NCBI GenBank assembly: GCA_016617855.1
Contig: JAECUM010009315.1
Coordinates: 1 to 64,000 of the forward strand
Direction: 5' to 3'
DNA: 64,000 nt
Source of the DNA: Megalonaias nervosa
Lineage: Eukaryota; Mollusca; Bivalvia; Unionida; Unionidae
The notes below the pieces were generated by a model. It was not told the origin of the DNA, did not search any database, and worked only from the letters and a program-made list of their open reading frames with translations. A program made the translations under genes and the position numbers. Shown one piece after another: positions 41,622 through 53,176 of the stretch (its first letter is position 1; every line of letters starts with the position of its first letter).

Positions 41622-41635
41622 ATGTGACGTCACAT
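41622..41635. promoter_or_regulatory. CRE/ATF-type palindrome in a divergent promoter
   Basis: ATGTGACGTCACAT is a perfect 14 bp palindrome containing TGACGTCA, the consensus site for CREB/ATF factors. It lies 58 bp upstream of the minus gene start (41564) and 156 bp upstream of the plus gene start (41791). Confidence 0.6.
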
Positions 41636-41739
41636 GCAGCTCTCTTCGGATTGGAAGACAGATTCCGCACTATGACTGAATTTTGTAACGCGTGTTAGGA
41701 TTGGTGAAAGAACTCAATCCGTTTCGATCCGCTCTTCCA

Positions 41740-41748
41740 CTATAAATA
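41740..41748 (+). promoter_or_regulatory. TATA box of the right-end gene
   Basis: CTATAAATA at 41740-41748, about 43 bp before the ATG at 41791, followed by a pyrimidine-rich leader. This spacing fits a short 5' leader. Confidence 0.65.
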
Positions 41749-41790
41749 CCTTCGGTTCACTTCATTCCATTCACCTCTTCTCGTCACAAA

Positions 41791-42009
41791 ATGTGGACTA
41801 ACGTAGAATTGTCTACTCTCCTATCGTCGATGCTATTCAACCCGGACTATCCAATGGATGTCAGATCATCAAGGGCTATTACCCAGATCACCGAGACGGT
41901 CCTTTGGAAACGAAGAATCTATGTGGAGAGACAAGGCTGTCTGAAGAGAGTCTTAATCTACGGTCCAGAAGTCAGACGAAGTTTGAGGAAGAGAAGAAGA
42001 TCCATGTGA
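41791..42009 (+). CDS. Small basic protein of the right end
   Basis: 72 residues, intact, ATG at 41791. It has an N-terminal hydrophobic/acidic part (MWTNVELSTLLSSMLFNPDY), a middle helix (SSRAITQITETVLWKR) and a basic end (RRSLRKRRRSM). Size and layout resemble a histone-fold-like or DNA-binding peptide, but no family is recognised. TATA, short leader, compact frame and a histone-type stem-loop 43 bp after the stop form a complete unit that looks like a replication-dependent histone gene in architecture. It is transcribed outward towards the right end of the element. Confidence 0.62.
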   Translation: MWTNVELSTLLSSMLFNPDYPMDVRSSRAITQITETVLWKRRIYVERQGCLKRVLIYGPEVRRSLRKRRRSM

Positions 42010-42052
42010 TGCCCTCTATGTTAACTGAATGGTGTCAAGAAAATAAAACCAA

Positions 42053-42088
42053 GGCCCTTTTCAAGGCCACTCCATTTCCTCGAAAAGA
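42053..42088 (+). terminator. Histone-type 3' processing signal at the right end
   Basis: GGCCCTTTTCAAGGCC (42053-42068) keeps the TTTTCA core and outer pairs, with one mismatch in the stem. ACTCC follows, and CGAAAAGA lies 12 bases downstream (42081-42088). It is the inverted-repeat counterpart of 34247-34282, so each element end carries one. Confidence 0.65.
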
Positions 42089-42221
42089 TATCTATTCTCA
42101 GTTGCCTAAAAAAATTTTTAGTCAGTTTTTTGTGTGAGTGTTATATGTTCATAAATCTATCTTTGTGTAATATGTCTATGTCTCTATGTCTTTAAGTCTG
42201 TCTCTAACCACGTCTCTATGT

Positions 42222-42434
42222 CAGTGGCGTAGCTTGGGGAGGGCGGGGGGGGGGGAACAGTTGTCCCCGGGCGCCATGTGCCAGGGGCGCCAATATGAGG
42301 AAAATACAACTATTCGTTATCTCAGATGCACTCGAAGGGGGCGCCAGGTTTATGTTTTGTCCCCGGGCGCTAAGTAAGGGGGCGCCAAGTTTATATTTTG
42401 TCCCCGGGCGCTAAGTACCCTCGCTACGCCACTG
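42222..42434. mobile_element. hAT-type MITE nested in the right terminal repeat
   Basis: Terminal inverted repeats CAGTGGCGTAGC and CTACGCCACTG, flanked by an 8 bp duplication with one mismatch (ctctatgt at 42214-42221 and ctctatga at 42435-42442). The inside holds repeated GGGCGC blocks (ccccgggcgc three times). It carries no gene. It inserted after element 2 was in place or while its repeat was circulating. Confidence 0.88.
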
Positions 42435-42506
42435 CTCTATGACTATGTTTCTATTGTCCCTAGAGTAACGCGTATTCACGTCAGCCACTTTCAACACTGT
42501 TCCGCC

Positions 42507-43180
42507 CGATTGAGGTCAGCCTCTAGCAACATTTTTACCATTGTATCCCCAGTGTCCAGTAACATGGCGTCACCCCTGTTAAAATGCATTTTGTCCCTAT
42601 AGTGCTAGGACCCTGTCTGTAATGCTAATTCCCATTGTCCCTATAAATCTTGTCCCCATAGGGCCGTGTCACTTTTTAACATGGAAGTCCTATTGTCCCC
42701 CTATCGCCCCCAATCACTACTTGAGACTGATCACGAGGAACCTGTCAACTAAATAAGAGGTTGTCTCTTGATTCTTTAGCTTGAAAACAAAGTAGAAGTA
42801 ACTTACTCAAGTTTTTATGTTGGACGAAACCAGGAAATAAATAGTTACCACCGAATGAGAAACCGACAGAGACGTTTACCTTTCGAACCACTGTTATCCA
42901 AAGGCAACTAACACATTTAAGATGAAGGAAAAATACATGCAACACTAATTAACCACTTGATAAGCAAGTAGATAAAGGTGACTATTATTGACAGTTGTGT
43001 TTCGCAGCTGTGTAATTTCCTGAAGGCATGTTGTTTATCAGATAGAATAGTTATCCAAATGTTTCATTGCAGTAGAAAGAAAATATGCTCGAGCATTTTG
43101 CAAATAACAATGGTGAGTGAGACTGGGCGGTAATTACTGCCCATTGCGCGATCACCTAAGATATATAAGAAACCGAATAG
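42507..43180. other. Right flank of element 2
   Basis: No gene. Between 42540 and 42700 a TTGTCCC-like motif recurs about four times (ttgtccctatag, ttgtccctataa, ttgtccccatag, ttgtccccctat), echoing the ctattgtccctagag of the terminal repeat. It may be a remnant of an older related end. Confidence 0.4.
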
Positions 43181-44986
43181 TGGAATTCGCCCCATGGAGA
43201 ACTCGCCTTGGGAGAACTCGCAACTTGGAGAACTAATTCCAGGTGTCAGGAGAAGTCGCCCCATGGTGGTTGGAGAAGTCGCCTCAAAGATCATAAATAC
43301 TAATTTGAGTATATCGCCCCATTGTGGTTACCGCTATATATCGCCTATTGAATTATTCTATTACCTAACTAAGATTATAATTCATGGTCATTAACATTCA
43401 CACTGAAATTCGAATACCCCTCCCCCCTTTTTTTCTATAGCAAGTGTTTACTTTGCTGCTGTATATGTCGGACCATTATTACTTGTCGTCCGCAGTTTAC
43501 TGTTGTTGATGCTGTTTAGTACTGTCGCCATAATCATCTGTGCAGTGTCCAAGATGGTAAAAAATGCAGTGCAGCCCCATTTATTACCTTATATATCAAT
43601 GTTATAGTTTCCTAGTTTCCGTTATAAATTTTTTCTCTATCCATCAAAAAAATACCCTTCATTGTAACTATTTATTTAACTATTTATTTTAAATGAACCC
43701 CATTATTTTCAATGGAATTTAATCGTTAGTAAAATCTAAATTATATCACCGAATACCTTTTTCAATAAAAAACAAATATGGTTAGAATAATTCAAATACG
43801 TGGGGATTATCTCAAGGTTTCACTCCATCGGTTCGTCCACTAACTTCACTGACGTGCATCAGCACCTCCACCCCAATCAACTACGTCAAATGCTTGGTGA
43901 GGTACAAAAACCTGAGAAAGCTCTACTATTAAGAATTAACTGAAAAAGATACTACAGTGCTAGTCCGATAAATCAACCCCCCAAATCTGTATTGACATTG
44001 ATGAACGATATGTGGGTCTGATTTCGCCTGTTCATTAAAATGTGCAATTTTGCTGCATGCAAATCTTTCCGGAACAAACATGCGTACACCCGAAAATCAA
44101 TATCATCACGGGGGAAGGGCTGATTTATCGGCCTACTACAGTGCTTATGGTTTGGCTATTTTTCACCAGACATTTTTGTCAAAATATTATTACTTCTGGA
44201 CACAGTCTACCCCTGTGTTTTTGTGACTCACGATACGTCGGCCAGTTCTGCTTATGTCTTTGAAAAGATGTAATGCATCGTGCTATCAAAATGGAATATA
44301 TTACTTTAGACTCATTCCGTAAGCATTTTAAACGAGGAACTATGTCAGGTTTGTAGTTATTTTTGTTAGGAAATTCAACATTATAATGCCACTAAATGGC
44401 AAGAGATACTAAGTGAACGTATCCGGTTTAAAAAAAGGGAAAAGTTCGACATTTTTTAAATTGAATAAGATATTAAGTTCAAGAGAAACAACAATAGTAT
44501 GTGGTGTTTTGACAACGTCTCCCTTATTGCTAAAAAAAAAGTTATTGCAAAATTTTAAACAGAATATACACCCCGGAATTTCTTGACAATCTCGCTTGAG
44601 CAGCAAGTTGACAAGTTGATAAGCAGATGATAAAGTAGATGTGGGACAACTTGTAAAATTAGAAACTCGGATTAAGATGCACTATTGTTAACATTTCTAT
44701 CTTTAAAATAATTTATCTGGATGATCCTAAAATATAACTATTAGATCAGGTCTTTCTGGCTTACAAGTTCACGAATGTCATGGGGTGGGTCTTCATGTTG
44801 ACAGTGAGAAATTACATTTACATATGCATTTAGAATAGAAATGTGGGATATATTTTGTACATTTTATGAATATTACTTACGTAAATCAAAGTACAATTGT
44901 TCATTCTTGATACAAATTTGATTTTCCACAAAAAAACAACACGTAATCCAATGTTTACAAAATGACGGATCGTTGCGCAGAAAAGT

Positions 44987-44987
<1 letters not shown>

Positions 44988-45059
<72 letters not shown>
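44988..45059. repeat. (TA)n microsatellite
   Basis: About 36 TA units. It produces spurious Tyr-Ile reading frames on both strands. Confidence 0.97.
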
Positions 45060-45061
<2 letters not shown>

Positions 45062-45187
45062 AGAGAATCTGGAGCGACTTCTCCAACCACCCTGGGATGA
45101 CTTCTTCAGATACGTTGGGGCGAGTTCTCTTTGGGGCGATATTTCCCAAGGCGAGTTCTCCATGGGGCGAGTTCTCCACTCAACCAT

Positions 45188-45345
45188 CAAGTAGGTTTCC
45201 GCTTTTTTCTGACATTACTGGTACCAAGTAGGTCTCCGCTTTTTTTTCTGACGTTACTGCTACCAAGTAAGTCTCCGCTTTTTTATTTTCTGACAATACT
45301 GGTACTTGTAATGTCAGAAAAAAAAAAGCGGAGACCTACTTGTTG
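45188..45345. repeat. Three tandem units followed by an inverted unit
   Basis: Three copies of a unit of about 40 bp containing aagtaggtctccgcttttt and tctgac(a/g)ttactg are followed by one copy in reverse complement (tgtaatgtcagaaaaa...gcggagacctactt). The last copy can pair with any of the three. Confidence 0.8.
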
Positions 45346-45385
45346 GTCAAAGTTCTCCACGTACCTAAGAAACCGAAGGAGATAG

Positions 45386-47540
45386 TAACAGTCTACCAAA
45401 ATCTGTACCTAAGTAGATGTCACAGTTACCATTTTTATAAACGGAGCAATACTCCTTGTTCAAAGATTGTATTAAATACTTTGACAAATGGGTGAGTAAG
45501 AATTGCCATGCCACTATTGAACAGTTAGTTGCGTATGAGATCAAGGCCCGTTCTGTTCAAATTATTTTTCAATGCTGAGATTTATTATGAGCTCTCGTAT
45601 ATAATTAGTGTTCTTTCCTCCTCCCCATCTTCTCTCCACCACCAACCTCACCAGTCTGAATAAGGGTACTGTACGGACTTTTCTTACTTACAATCGATCA
45701 CCCTCGGCCTTTTCCGTCAAGTCGGAAAAGACCGAGAGCTGTTCCCCGAAAGCAACGAAAGTCTAAATTAAACGAACGCTTAGATCGCACTTCGACATAT
45801 TAAATGAAGTGAATGTTATGCATTTTTCTGATATTGAGCAGGGAAAAATATGGACAGAGCAAACTGAGTCAATGCAATCGGTATATTCTTTGGAAAAACT
45901 ATCTACTGGGTATAAATTTACAGCATTAAGCTAGCAAACAGAAAGTATATTAACCTTTTAGAACCCTATGAAAAACAATGGACTCCGTTAGAAAGATTGA
46001 CGTCGGTCAGTTTTGAGTTGCAAGGATCAAACAATGGCTGAATGAGACTTTCGAATTTAAGCACATCCATAGGTGCTCTGTATATTTGCTTTTATTCAGG
46101 CAGCAATATAAATACACCCATCCTCTCTCTTTTTTCTACGTCCAGTTTAGAAAATAAAAAACAAGCAAGGCTGCTTCAAAATTTCCAGTACGCATATGCT
46201 TATCAGTAAAGAGTAGACGTTCACCTAGTCCGAGTTTCCTCTGACCCTTGACACCCCATTTTTGATATTTTGACATTTATGTTGGGGTGTAGGGTCAGAG
46301 TCCATTCCCTATCGAAAAGTTGGAATTCGCCATTTACTAACCGGCCTAGCAATTTACTAGGGTAGCCATTTACTAACCAGCCTAGCAAACTTTAACGACC
46401 TTTCATCGAGATATACCTGCATGAAATCGATAGGAATATGATTTGTTTTCATGGAAATAGTGAGTATAGCATTCGTTATATCTTTAATCGGCTGAGAGAC
46501 GAGATGCAACTATAGCGCTGATGAAATTTGACCTGGAACTCGCCATTTGCATTCCGAGTCACATGACTACACAAATCTTGTGGCCCACATGTCAATGACA
46601 TCAGAGGTCCAGTAGTCATGTGATGTCAACAATAAACCTTACTAAATTCTTTAGTAATCTTTTTCCCCATAAATGAGATGTTGTAAACACTCTACATCCT
46701 ATTTATTGTTGTTTCTCTTCCACATAATAGCTTATTATTATAAAATGTTGAACTTTTACTAATGTTTTTACAAGATTGGTTTAGTTTGCTTAATATCTCT
46801 TGTCATTTAGTGGCATTGTTACATTCAATTTTGTAAAACCAGCTATAAACCTGACCTAATTACTCGACTGACATGCTGACAGAAAGAGTCCAAAGTAATG
46901 TATTACATTTCCATAGCCCGATGCATCAACATATCTTTTCAAAACTATGTGCAGAATAGACTGACATACTGCGAGTCATGAAATGCATGGGTGGTATCCC
47001 ATGTGTCCAAAATTTTATATTATTTTGAACAGATATTCTGGTGACAATTGCCTCATTTCAAATGATAAGCATTGCAGTTTTTTATTTTATCAGTATGTCA
47101 AATTCAATGTGCGTTTTGTGTCCATATTGGTGACGGAAACCTTACGTGCGCAGAAAAGCCCAACAGCGGTGCAAATATATATTCTAGATTCTCATAATCA
47201 TAATCTCACTCTTATATTTTAAGTTCGCATACTTGTCCAATTGATTAAAATCAAGTTGAGTAACGTAATTACATAGATTGCGCCCAAGACTGGCAAAAGT
47301 AAAGAATTTGGATCAAAATTGCTTACATTAAAATTTATTTTGCTTATTATTATTAATGTTAAAACAATTACAAGACAAAATATTGGGATGTACACCAATA
47401 TATACACCTAAAAGATATAAAAATTCTGTAGTTTGGTGTGTATTTCAATTTTTGAGCATATTTATGTGTTTCTAGTATCTGGTTAAACCTATATCAGGTA
47501 ATTTTTATTGAAAAATGTTTACGCAAACTATACCTTGTCT
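45386..47540. other. Intergenic DNA
   Basis: No gene recognised. It holds a short hairpin at 46239-46300 (arms with ctctgaccc and gggtcagag, and acacccca and tggggtgt) and a local duplication of gccatttactaacc near 46330 and 46364. Confidence 0.5.
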
Positions 47541-50135
47541 ACCATTACAATTAACATAAGATTCTTGTGGCAATTCATTTTCCACATAAAGCTTGCTATA
47601 CCAAACAGTCAGTTAGCCAACCCACCCATAAACATGGTCACATATTAGACTGGATTCTTTACAGACCTGATGATAATATTCTTCAGTCCTCCCTGGTGTC
47701 CCACGAACTTTCATCAGATCACCTCTGCATTATATGCCATCTTGATGTATCAGTCCCTAACCCTCCACCCTTATTCGCTACTAAGAGAAACCTCCGTATG
47801 ATAAACAGAACCAAACTAATGCATGACATCCAAGCAAACCTAACAACTATCTTACCTACTACAGCAGAACAACTTGATAACTGCCTGTGTTCATTGCTCG
47901 ACAAACATGCCCCAGCAGCCAAGTGCAGAGTAGCAATTCAAAAGTGTTCTCCGTAGTATAGCAGTGTTAGGGACCAGCTTCGCACTGCTAAAAGAGACCG
48001 CCGTAAAGCTGAGAGGCTTTGGCTTTCCACCAGACTCTATTCATAAGCAGATCTATGATGCCACTAAGAAGAATGTCACAAACATAGTCCATGCAGCAAA
48101 ATCAGCCCACTACAGTACTAAGATCACGGAAAGTTCCAGCTGCAAAGAGCTATTTGAGATTACTAACAAGCTAATGTCAAGGAACAAATGTACACCACTT
48201 CCAGCTACGTTCTCTCTAGTCGACCTTCCGGACCTGTTTGCAAATTTCTTCCGTGACAAAGTACAAACCATCAGAGATAAACTTGACAACACAATTTCAG
48301 TTGACTCGTCGTCACCATACAGTTGTGATACAGAATTTCAGCGGCAACCATTAGCAGCATTTGAACCTGTCTCTATGGATTTAGTACGTACAATCGTGAT
48401 GAAGAGTGCACCAAAGTCATGTGAACTTGATCCGATTCCGACGTCACTGCTGCTAGAGTGCTTGGATCCAATATTGCCTTCACTAACTGATGTTATTAAT
48501 ACCTCTCTCTCTCTCATCTGGGGAATTCCCATCATTTTACAAAACTGCAATTGTAAAGCCTCTGCTGAAGAAACCAACACTCGACCATAATGATTTAAAG
48601 AACTACCGCCCAGTTTCTAATCTCCCATTCATGTCAAAAATCTTAGAAAAAGTTGTTCTATCCCAACTTGTATCTCATCTGAATTCAAACAGTTTTTAGC
48701 AATGTACAGTCTGCATATCGCCCTTGCCACAGTACTGAAACTACTCTTCTGAAAGTAGTCAATGACCGTCTATCTGCTTTGGATAACGGAAAGATTACAG
48801 TCCTCACTCTCCTTGACTTGTCTGCAGCATTTGACACTATAGACCATGATATATTACTTCACCGTCTCCAGCATGTATTTCATGATATGGCCTTACTATG
48901 GTTCAAGTCCTACTTGGTCAACATGACACAAATTGTGTCCGCAAATGGAAAATACTCCAGCCCAGTTGATTTATGCTGTGGTGTTCCACAGGGGTTTGTT
49001 CTTGGACCTGTTCTCTTCATTCTATACATTCAGCCACTCTCAAGTGTCATAGATCATCATCCAGTGTCTCCCCAATTGTATGCTGATGACACCCAAATAT
49101 ACAAATCTAGCCATCCAACTGAAGTTGAAACTGCCATCCAAGCCGTAGAGAGGGGCATTTCCGATGTGAAATCATGGATGACATGTAACAAGATGCAGAT
49201 GAATGATGATAAAACTGAAGCCATCCTGATTACAACACAAAGACTTTCTCATTCACATCCTTTACCTCAGACAATAAATATCAGCAACAACAACATTAAA
49301 TTCACACAGTCAGTACGAAACCTCGGTGTTACTCTTGACAGTACTCTCTCATTGCATCAACATGTCATGAACATATGCAAGGCTGCATATCTTGAGCTGA
49401 GACGCATCAGCCCCATTCGCAAGTATCTTTCAGTTGATGCCACTAAAACACTTGTGTGTTCCTTAGTACTTTCAAGACTGGACTATTGTAACTCAATTCT
49501 GTCTGGTTCGTCTCAATATCTACTCCAGAAACTTCAAAAGTTCAAAACACAGCTTCTCGGATCATCCTTAGAGTACCACGATCAGAGCACGCCTCCCCCC
49601 TGCTCTGTACCCTACACTGGCTATCCATTCGATCCAGAATTAAACACAAAATTTGTTCTCTGTGCTACGTTTCACTGACGGGCTCCAGTCCAACATACAT
49701 ATCTGACCTCACCCATGTGTACACACCTGCAAGATACTTACGCTCCTCTTCTGACACTCGTATTCTCATTATTCCCACTATGAAAATGAAATCATATGGA
49801 CAACGTTCTTTTGCATACCAGGGCCCAGCAACGTGGAACGAATTGCCTACTGTACTTAGACACAAAGACACAGTGATCTCATTCAAGAGCGCTCTTAAAA
49901 CTCACCTATTTCAACTGCAAGAACAGACTTAAAGACCTAATAATGTATCCTTACCTTAAATATTTACAGCATGTTTTCTATTTCTAATTTCGTAGTGTTT
50001 GTTTTTATTTTTGTAATCATATCATTATATATGTTTTTTAAGTGTTGCCAAATGTTGTAAAGCGCTTAGAGCTTCTAAAGATTAGGCGCTATACAAAGTC
50101 CTCATTATTATTATTATTATTATTATTTATTGATA
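47540..50135 (+). mobile_element. CR1/L2-like LINE, frameshifted, with (ATT)n tail
   Basis: The plus strand encodes, in order, the C-terminal end of an AP endonuclease (HILDWILYRP, SSDHLCI at 47640-47740), a linker, and RT blocks: KNYRPVSNLPFMSKILEK, LSAAFDTIDH, GVPQGFVLGP and YADDTQI at 49078. A thumb region follows, then a C-terminal segment shared with many CR1-type elements (YLRSSSDTRIL, FAYQGPATWNELP). At least four frameshifts break it. The 3' end has agcgcttagagcttc...ggcgctatac followed by (ATT)n at 50106-50131. The fragment at 1-772 belongs to the same family. Confidence 0.88.
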
Positions 50136-51032
50136 AAAGAATGCATTTAAAATAGATTATCATTACGCTAGATTTTACATGTGCTTCACATACAATTCTC
50201 TTTCTTTTCTTTATTTTTTTTTAAATAATAGGAAAAATGGGCGTGCAGGTCTAGTGCAGAATTCTCCGATTCAGCAGTTTGTAAATATGTTTCAGCTTTC
50301 CAAAGATTTCAGCCTAAATGAGAGATAATTGCTTGTATTTTATTCAAGGTAGAGGATAATTTACAAATTTCTTCGCCATAAACTGAATCTGTATTAAGGT
50401 ATCAATCCATGTACCCCTTCCAGTCCCTGTGATAATTTACTGACATTGCAATTTATTATTAAATAAGTAAATAAAAAAATGGAATAATTTTGGGAAAATC
50501 CTATTAATCAAATCTTGTTTGTAAATAAAAGGATTTTTTTCATATTCCTTCGAAGAAATTTCAGAATCTTAACTGTTCGAACAGTTGCCCTGAATATCGA
50601 ATGACTAAATCTTACTTTTAAAGTTCAAAAAGTTATTTTTCATTGGCGCTTTCCCTGAAAATAAAAGATAAACACAAGTGATCACAATCCATCTCCCGTC
50701 GGTTATGTCGTGGCAATAGACGTGGATCCGGAAAATGTCTGAAACATTGAGACTATGACCGTATCCGATCATCGATTTTAATTCGCTCTATAAATCTGTA
50801 AGAAACAATTTGGCATGCATTTCTGACTGATTTTTAAGTCAGAAAAGAACACATTGTTAGACCGAAAAAGAAACTCATGTCATATTCGAAGGGGGGATAA
50901 CATGCAATACAAATGTGCAAAAACAACCCCAAAAAACAAAAAAACAACTGAAACTATGCACAATACATGAAATTGCTGTAATTACGCCGAAATTACAACA
51001 TCGAAAAAATAAATGAAATTTTCTTTACTTGC

Positions 51033-51087
<55 letters not shown>

Positions 51088-51108
51088 AAAGTATATATAT
51101 ATATATAA

Positions 51109-51163
<55 letters not shown>

Positions 51164-51730
51164 GCGCATATTCGTGTCACGCACAAGGTGTTAACCAAAG
51201 GTCGTGTACTAAAGACGCAAATAAAACAGAGGCACTAAAAGTCAAATAATATGCTAGGTTGTACACAGTGACTTTATAGAATTGATTTCTTTGTTTAATT
51301 AGGGCTTATGTTACAAAACTGAAACCGAATGGGTGCTTGGATTGAATGATAACGCAACATAATGTGAGGGTATCAAAGTTTATGAAACAAATAAAAGACG
51401 AATAAATAGATGTTCACTACAACACATATGCAAATTGACTAGCACTCCCACCCACTACATATAATACACTCTACTATACTGAACATGTTACAGATACCCG
51501 TATGTGTAATAAGAATATGAGTATGGTTCTCACATTCACAATGTGCAAAATGAAAATATGATTTACGGAGACATACGAGACAAATGAACAGACACGAGTA
51601 CGATTCACGGAATCTTAGGATGCAAAATAGAATAAGTATGGTTCACACAACCATATAATACCAATGAAAAATAAGTGGTTCAAACAACCATATGATAACA
51701 ATAGAAAAATTTTAGATAAAAGTTTACTAC
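50136..51730. other. Intergenic DNA
   Basis: No gene. AT-rich, with two long (TA)n runs at about 51038-51160 interrupted by tgttgaaag and aag. Confidence 0.6.
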
Positions 51731-51737
51731 ATTGCGA

Positions 51738-52060
51738 ACCGCCCCGGTGGCCTAGTGGTTAGAGCGTCCGCCTCGGATGCGGGAGGTCCTGGGTTCGATC
51801 CCCGGCCGAGTCATATCAAAGACTTCTAAAAAATGGTACTAACAGTTGCCTCGCTTGGCGCTCAGCATTAAGAGGTTAGTGTTAGGACTGGTCGGCCTGA
51901 TGTCAGGATAATGTGATTGGGTGGGACATCATATCACATGTCTGCGGCATGATGCCCCAGTGCTAGACATCACTAAAAACTGCCACGCTGCAGACATCGT
52001 AGCGATATGACTGAAAAATTGTTAAAAGCTACGTTAAAAATCCAAATCACAAATCACACA
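51738..52060 (+). mobile_element. tRNA-derived SINE (family B), copy 1
   Basis: The tRNA-like head has A box tagtggttagagcg and B box gggttcgatcccc, with a cloverleaf-like anticodon loop around ctcggat. The body includes ggcgctcagcattaagaggt and catgatgcccca, and it ends with aaatccaaatcacaaatcac. It is close to full length. It is not a functional tRNA gene. Confidence 0.9.
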
Positions 52061-52315
52061 ATAGAAAAATATGTATGGTTCACACAACCAAATGCCACAA
52101 AATAAAGTATGGTTCAAATAAACCACGTGTTACAAAACAAATTAAATATGATTCACAACCATGTGTCCTTGTATACATTACACAACGTAATGGTCCTTAT
52201 CTACCAGTTGAGAATTCGTGTCATAATTCCTCGTCCTTCTCTAGAATTATACGTCCATATTCATCAATTCCCACCATGAAACAGATACACTGTCAGTTGA
52301 AATGGCTTCACTGCC

Positions 52316-52637
52316 GACCGCTCCGGTGGCCTAGTGGTTAGAGCGTCCGCCTCGGATACGGGAGGTCGCGGGTTCGAACCCCGGTCGAGTCATACCAAAG
52401 ACTTTAAAAAATGGTACTAACAGCTGCCTCGCTTGGCGCTCAGCATTAAGAGGTTAGTGTGAGGACTGGTCGGCCTGGTGTCAGGATAATGTGACTGGGT
52501 GGGAAATCATGCCACATGTCTGCGGCATGATGCCCCAATGCTAGACATCACGATAAACTGTCGCACTGCAGACATCGTAGCGATGACTGAAAAATTGTTA
52601 AAGCTACGTTAAAAATCTAAATCACACACACACACAC
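52316..52637 (+). mobile_element. tRNA-derived SINE (family B), copy 2
   Basis: Same head and body as copy 1. It is flanked by an 11 bp target duplication (gcttcactgcc at 52305-52315 and 52638-52648), and the 3' tail has expanded into (CA)n. Confidence 0.92.
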
Positions 52638-52648
52638 GCTTCACTGCC

Positions 52649-53083
52649 ACACTACGGATGCTAGCTTCACCATCCTGGTTCTTCTAGTCAATCTATCTGT
52701 CTATCCATCCATCTATACATACAGACTATGGCTGTAGTTTGAAGTAAGAGTGTTCACACTCTCTGACAAGATCCAAGCGATCACTGTGTTGCATATAACA
52801 ATATGCCTACTATAAATACATGAGAAAAAAATGAACACGATCAAGGGTGAAGTATCGTTGCATACCGTGTTATACGAGTATCTTGCCGCAAGCGACCTAC
52901 GACGAGATGCATGTAACGCAGTATGCGTCAATGAAGTTAATAAACCAAATTGCTCCAAAGGTATACCAAATTATTTTCTTGCCTTATTCAGTGACAGATT
53001 AATCAGTTCTATAATCCATGTATGACGATTGAAATCCATTCTTCCCATCGTTTCCGAACCCATTTTTGTTTGAAACTGAATGT

Positions 53084-53176
<93 letters not shown>

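Larger units (their letters stand above)
34046..42506. mobile_element. Endogenous virus-like element 2 with terminal inverted repeats
   Basis: Imperfect inverted repeats of about 230 bp bound the unit, ending in GGCGGAAC at 34046 and GTTCCGCC at 42506. Inside, from left to right, are three small minus-strand genes, a decayed PolB/protease region, a plus-strand zinc-knuckle gene and a divergent gene pair. The protein-primed PolB and adenain-type protease place it near Polinton/adintovirus-like elements. No capsid gene and no complete polymerase remain, so this is a deletion derivative that would depend on a helper. No target-site duplication is visible. The right repeat carries a nested hAT MITE. 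Confidence 0.75.
42052..42506 (+). repeat. Right terminal inverted repeat of element 2 (interrupted)
   Basis: The reverse-complement partner of 34046-34283. It is interrupted at 42222-42434 by a hAT-like MITE. Apart from that insertion the two ends align along their whole length with scattered substitutions. Confidence 0.85.
43183..45385. repeat. Fold-back repeat pair with GGCGAGTTCTCC motifs
   Basis: A 26 bp stretch at 43187-43212 (starting cgccccatggagaactcg) is present in perfect reverse complement at 45144-45169. Around both are further diverged copies of the motif gcgacttctcc or its complement. Both edges also carry a taagaaaccgaa segment (43166 and 45365). The 1.8 kb between has no gene. 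It probably is a non-autonomous fold-back or Helitron-like element. Confidence 0.55.

Noticed and set aside
44830..45231. Tyr-Ile repeat proteins
   Set aside because: They are an artefact of a (TA)n microsatellite read in several frames.
46239..46300. Hairpin as an RNA gene
   Set aside because: Arms match well but the loop and context show no known RNA family; more likely a small fold-back repeat.
51738..51810. tRNA genes at the SINE heads (also 52316, 58815, 3773, 61240 and 25810)
   Set aside because: A and B boxes are present but acceptor stems do not pair properly and each is joined to a SINE body.
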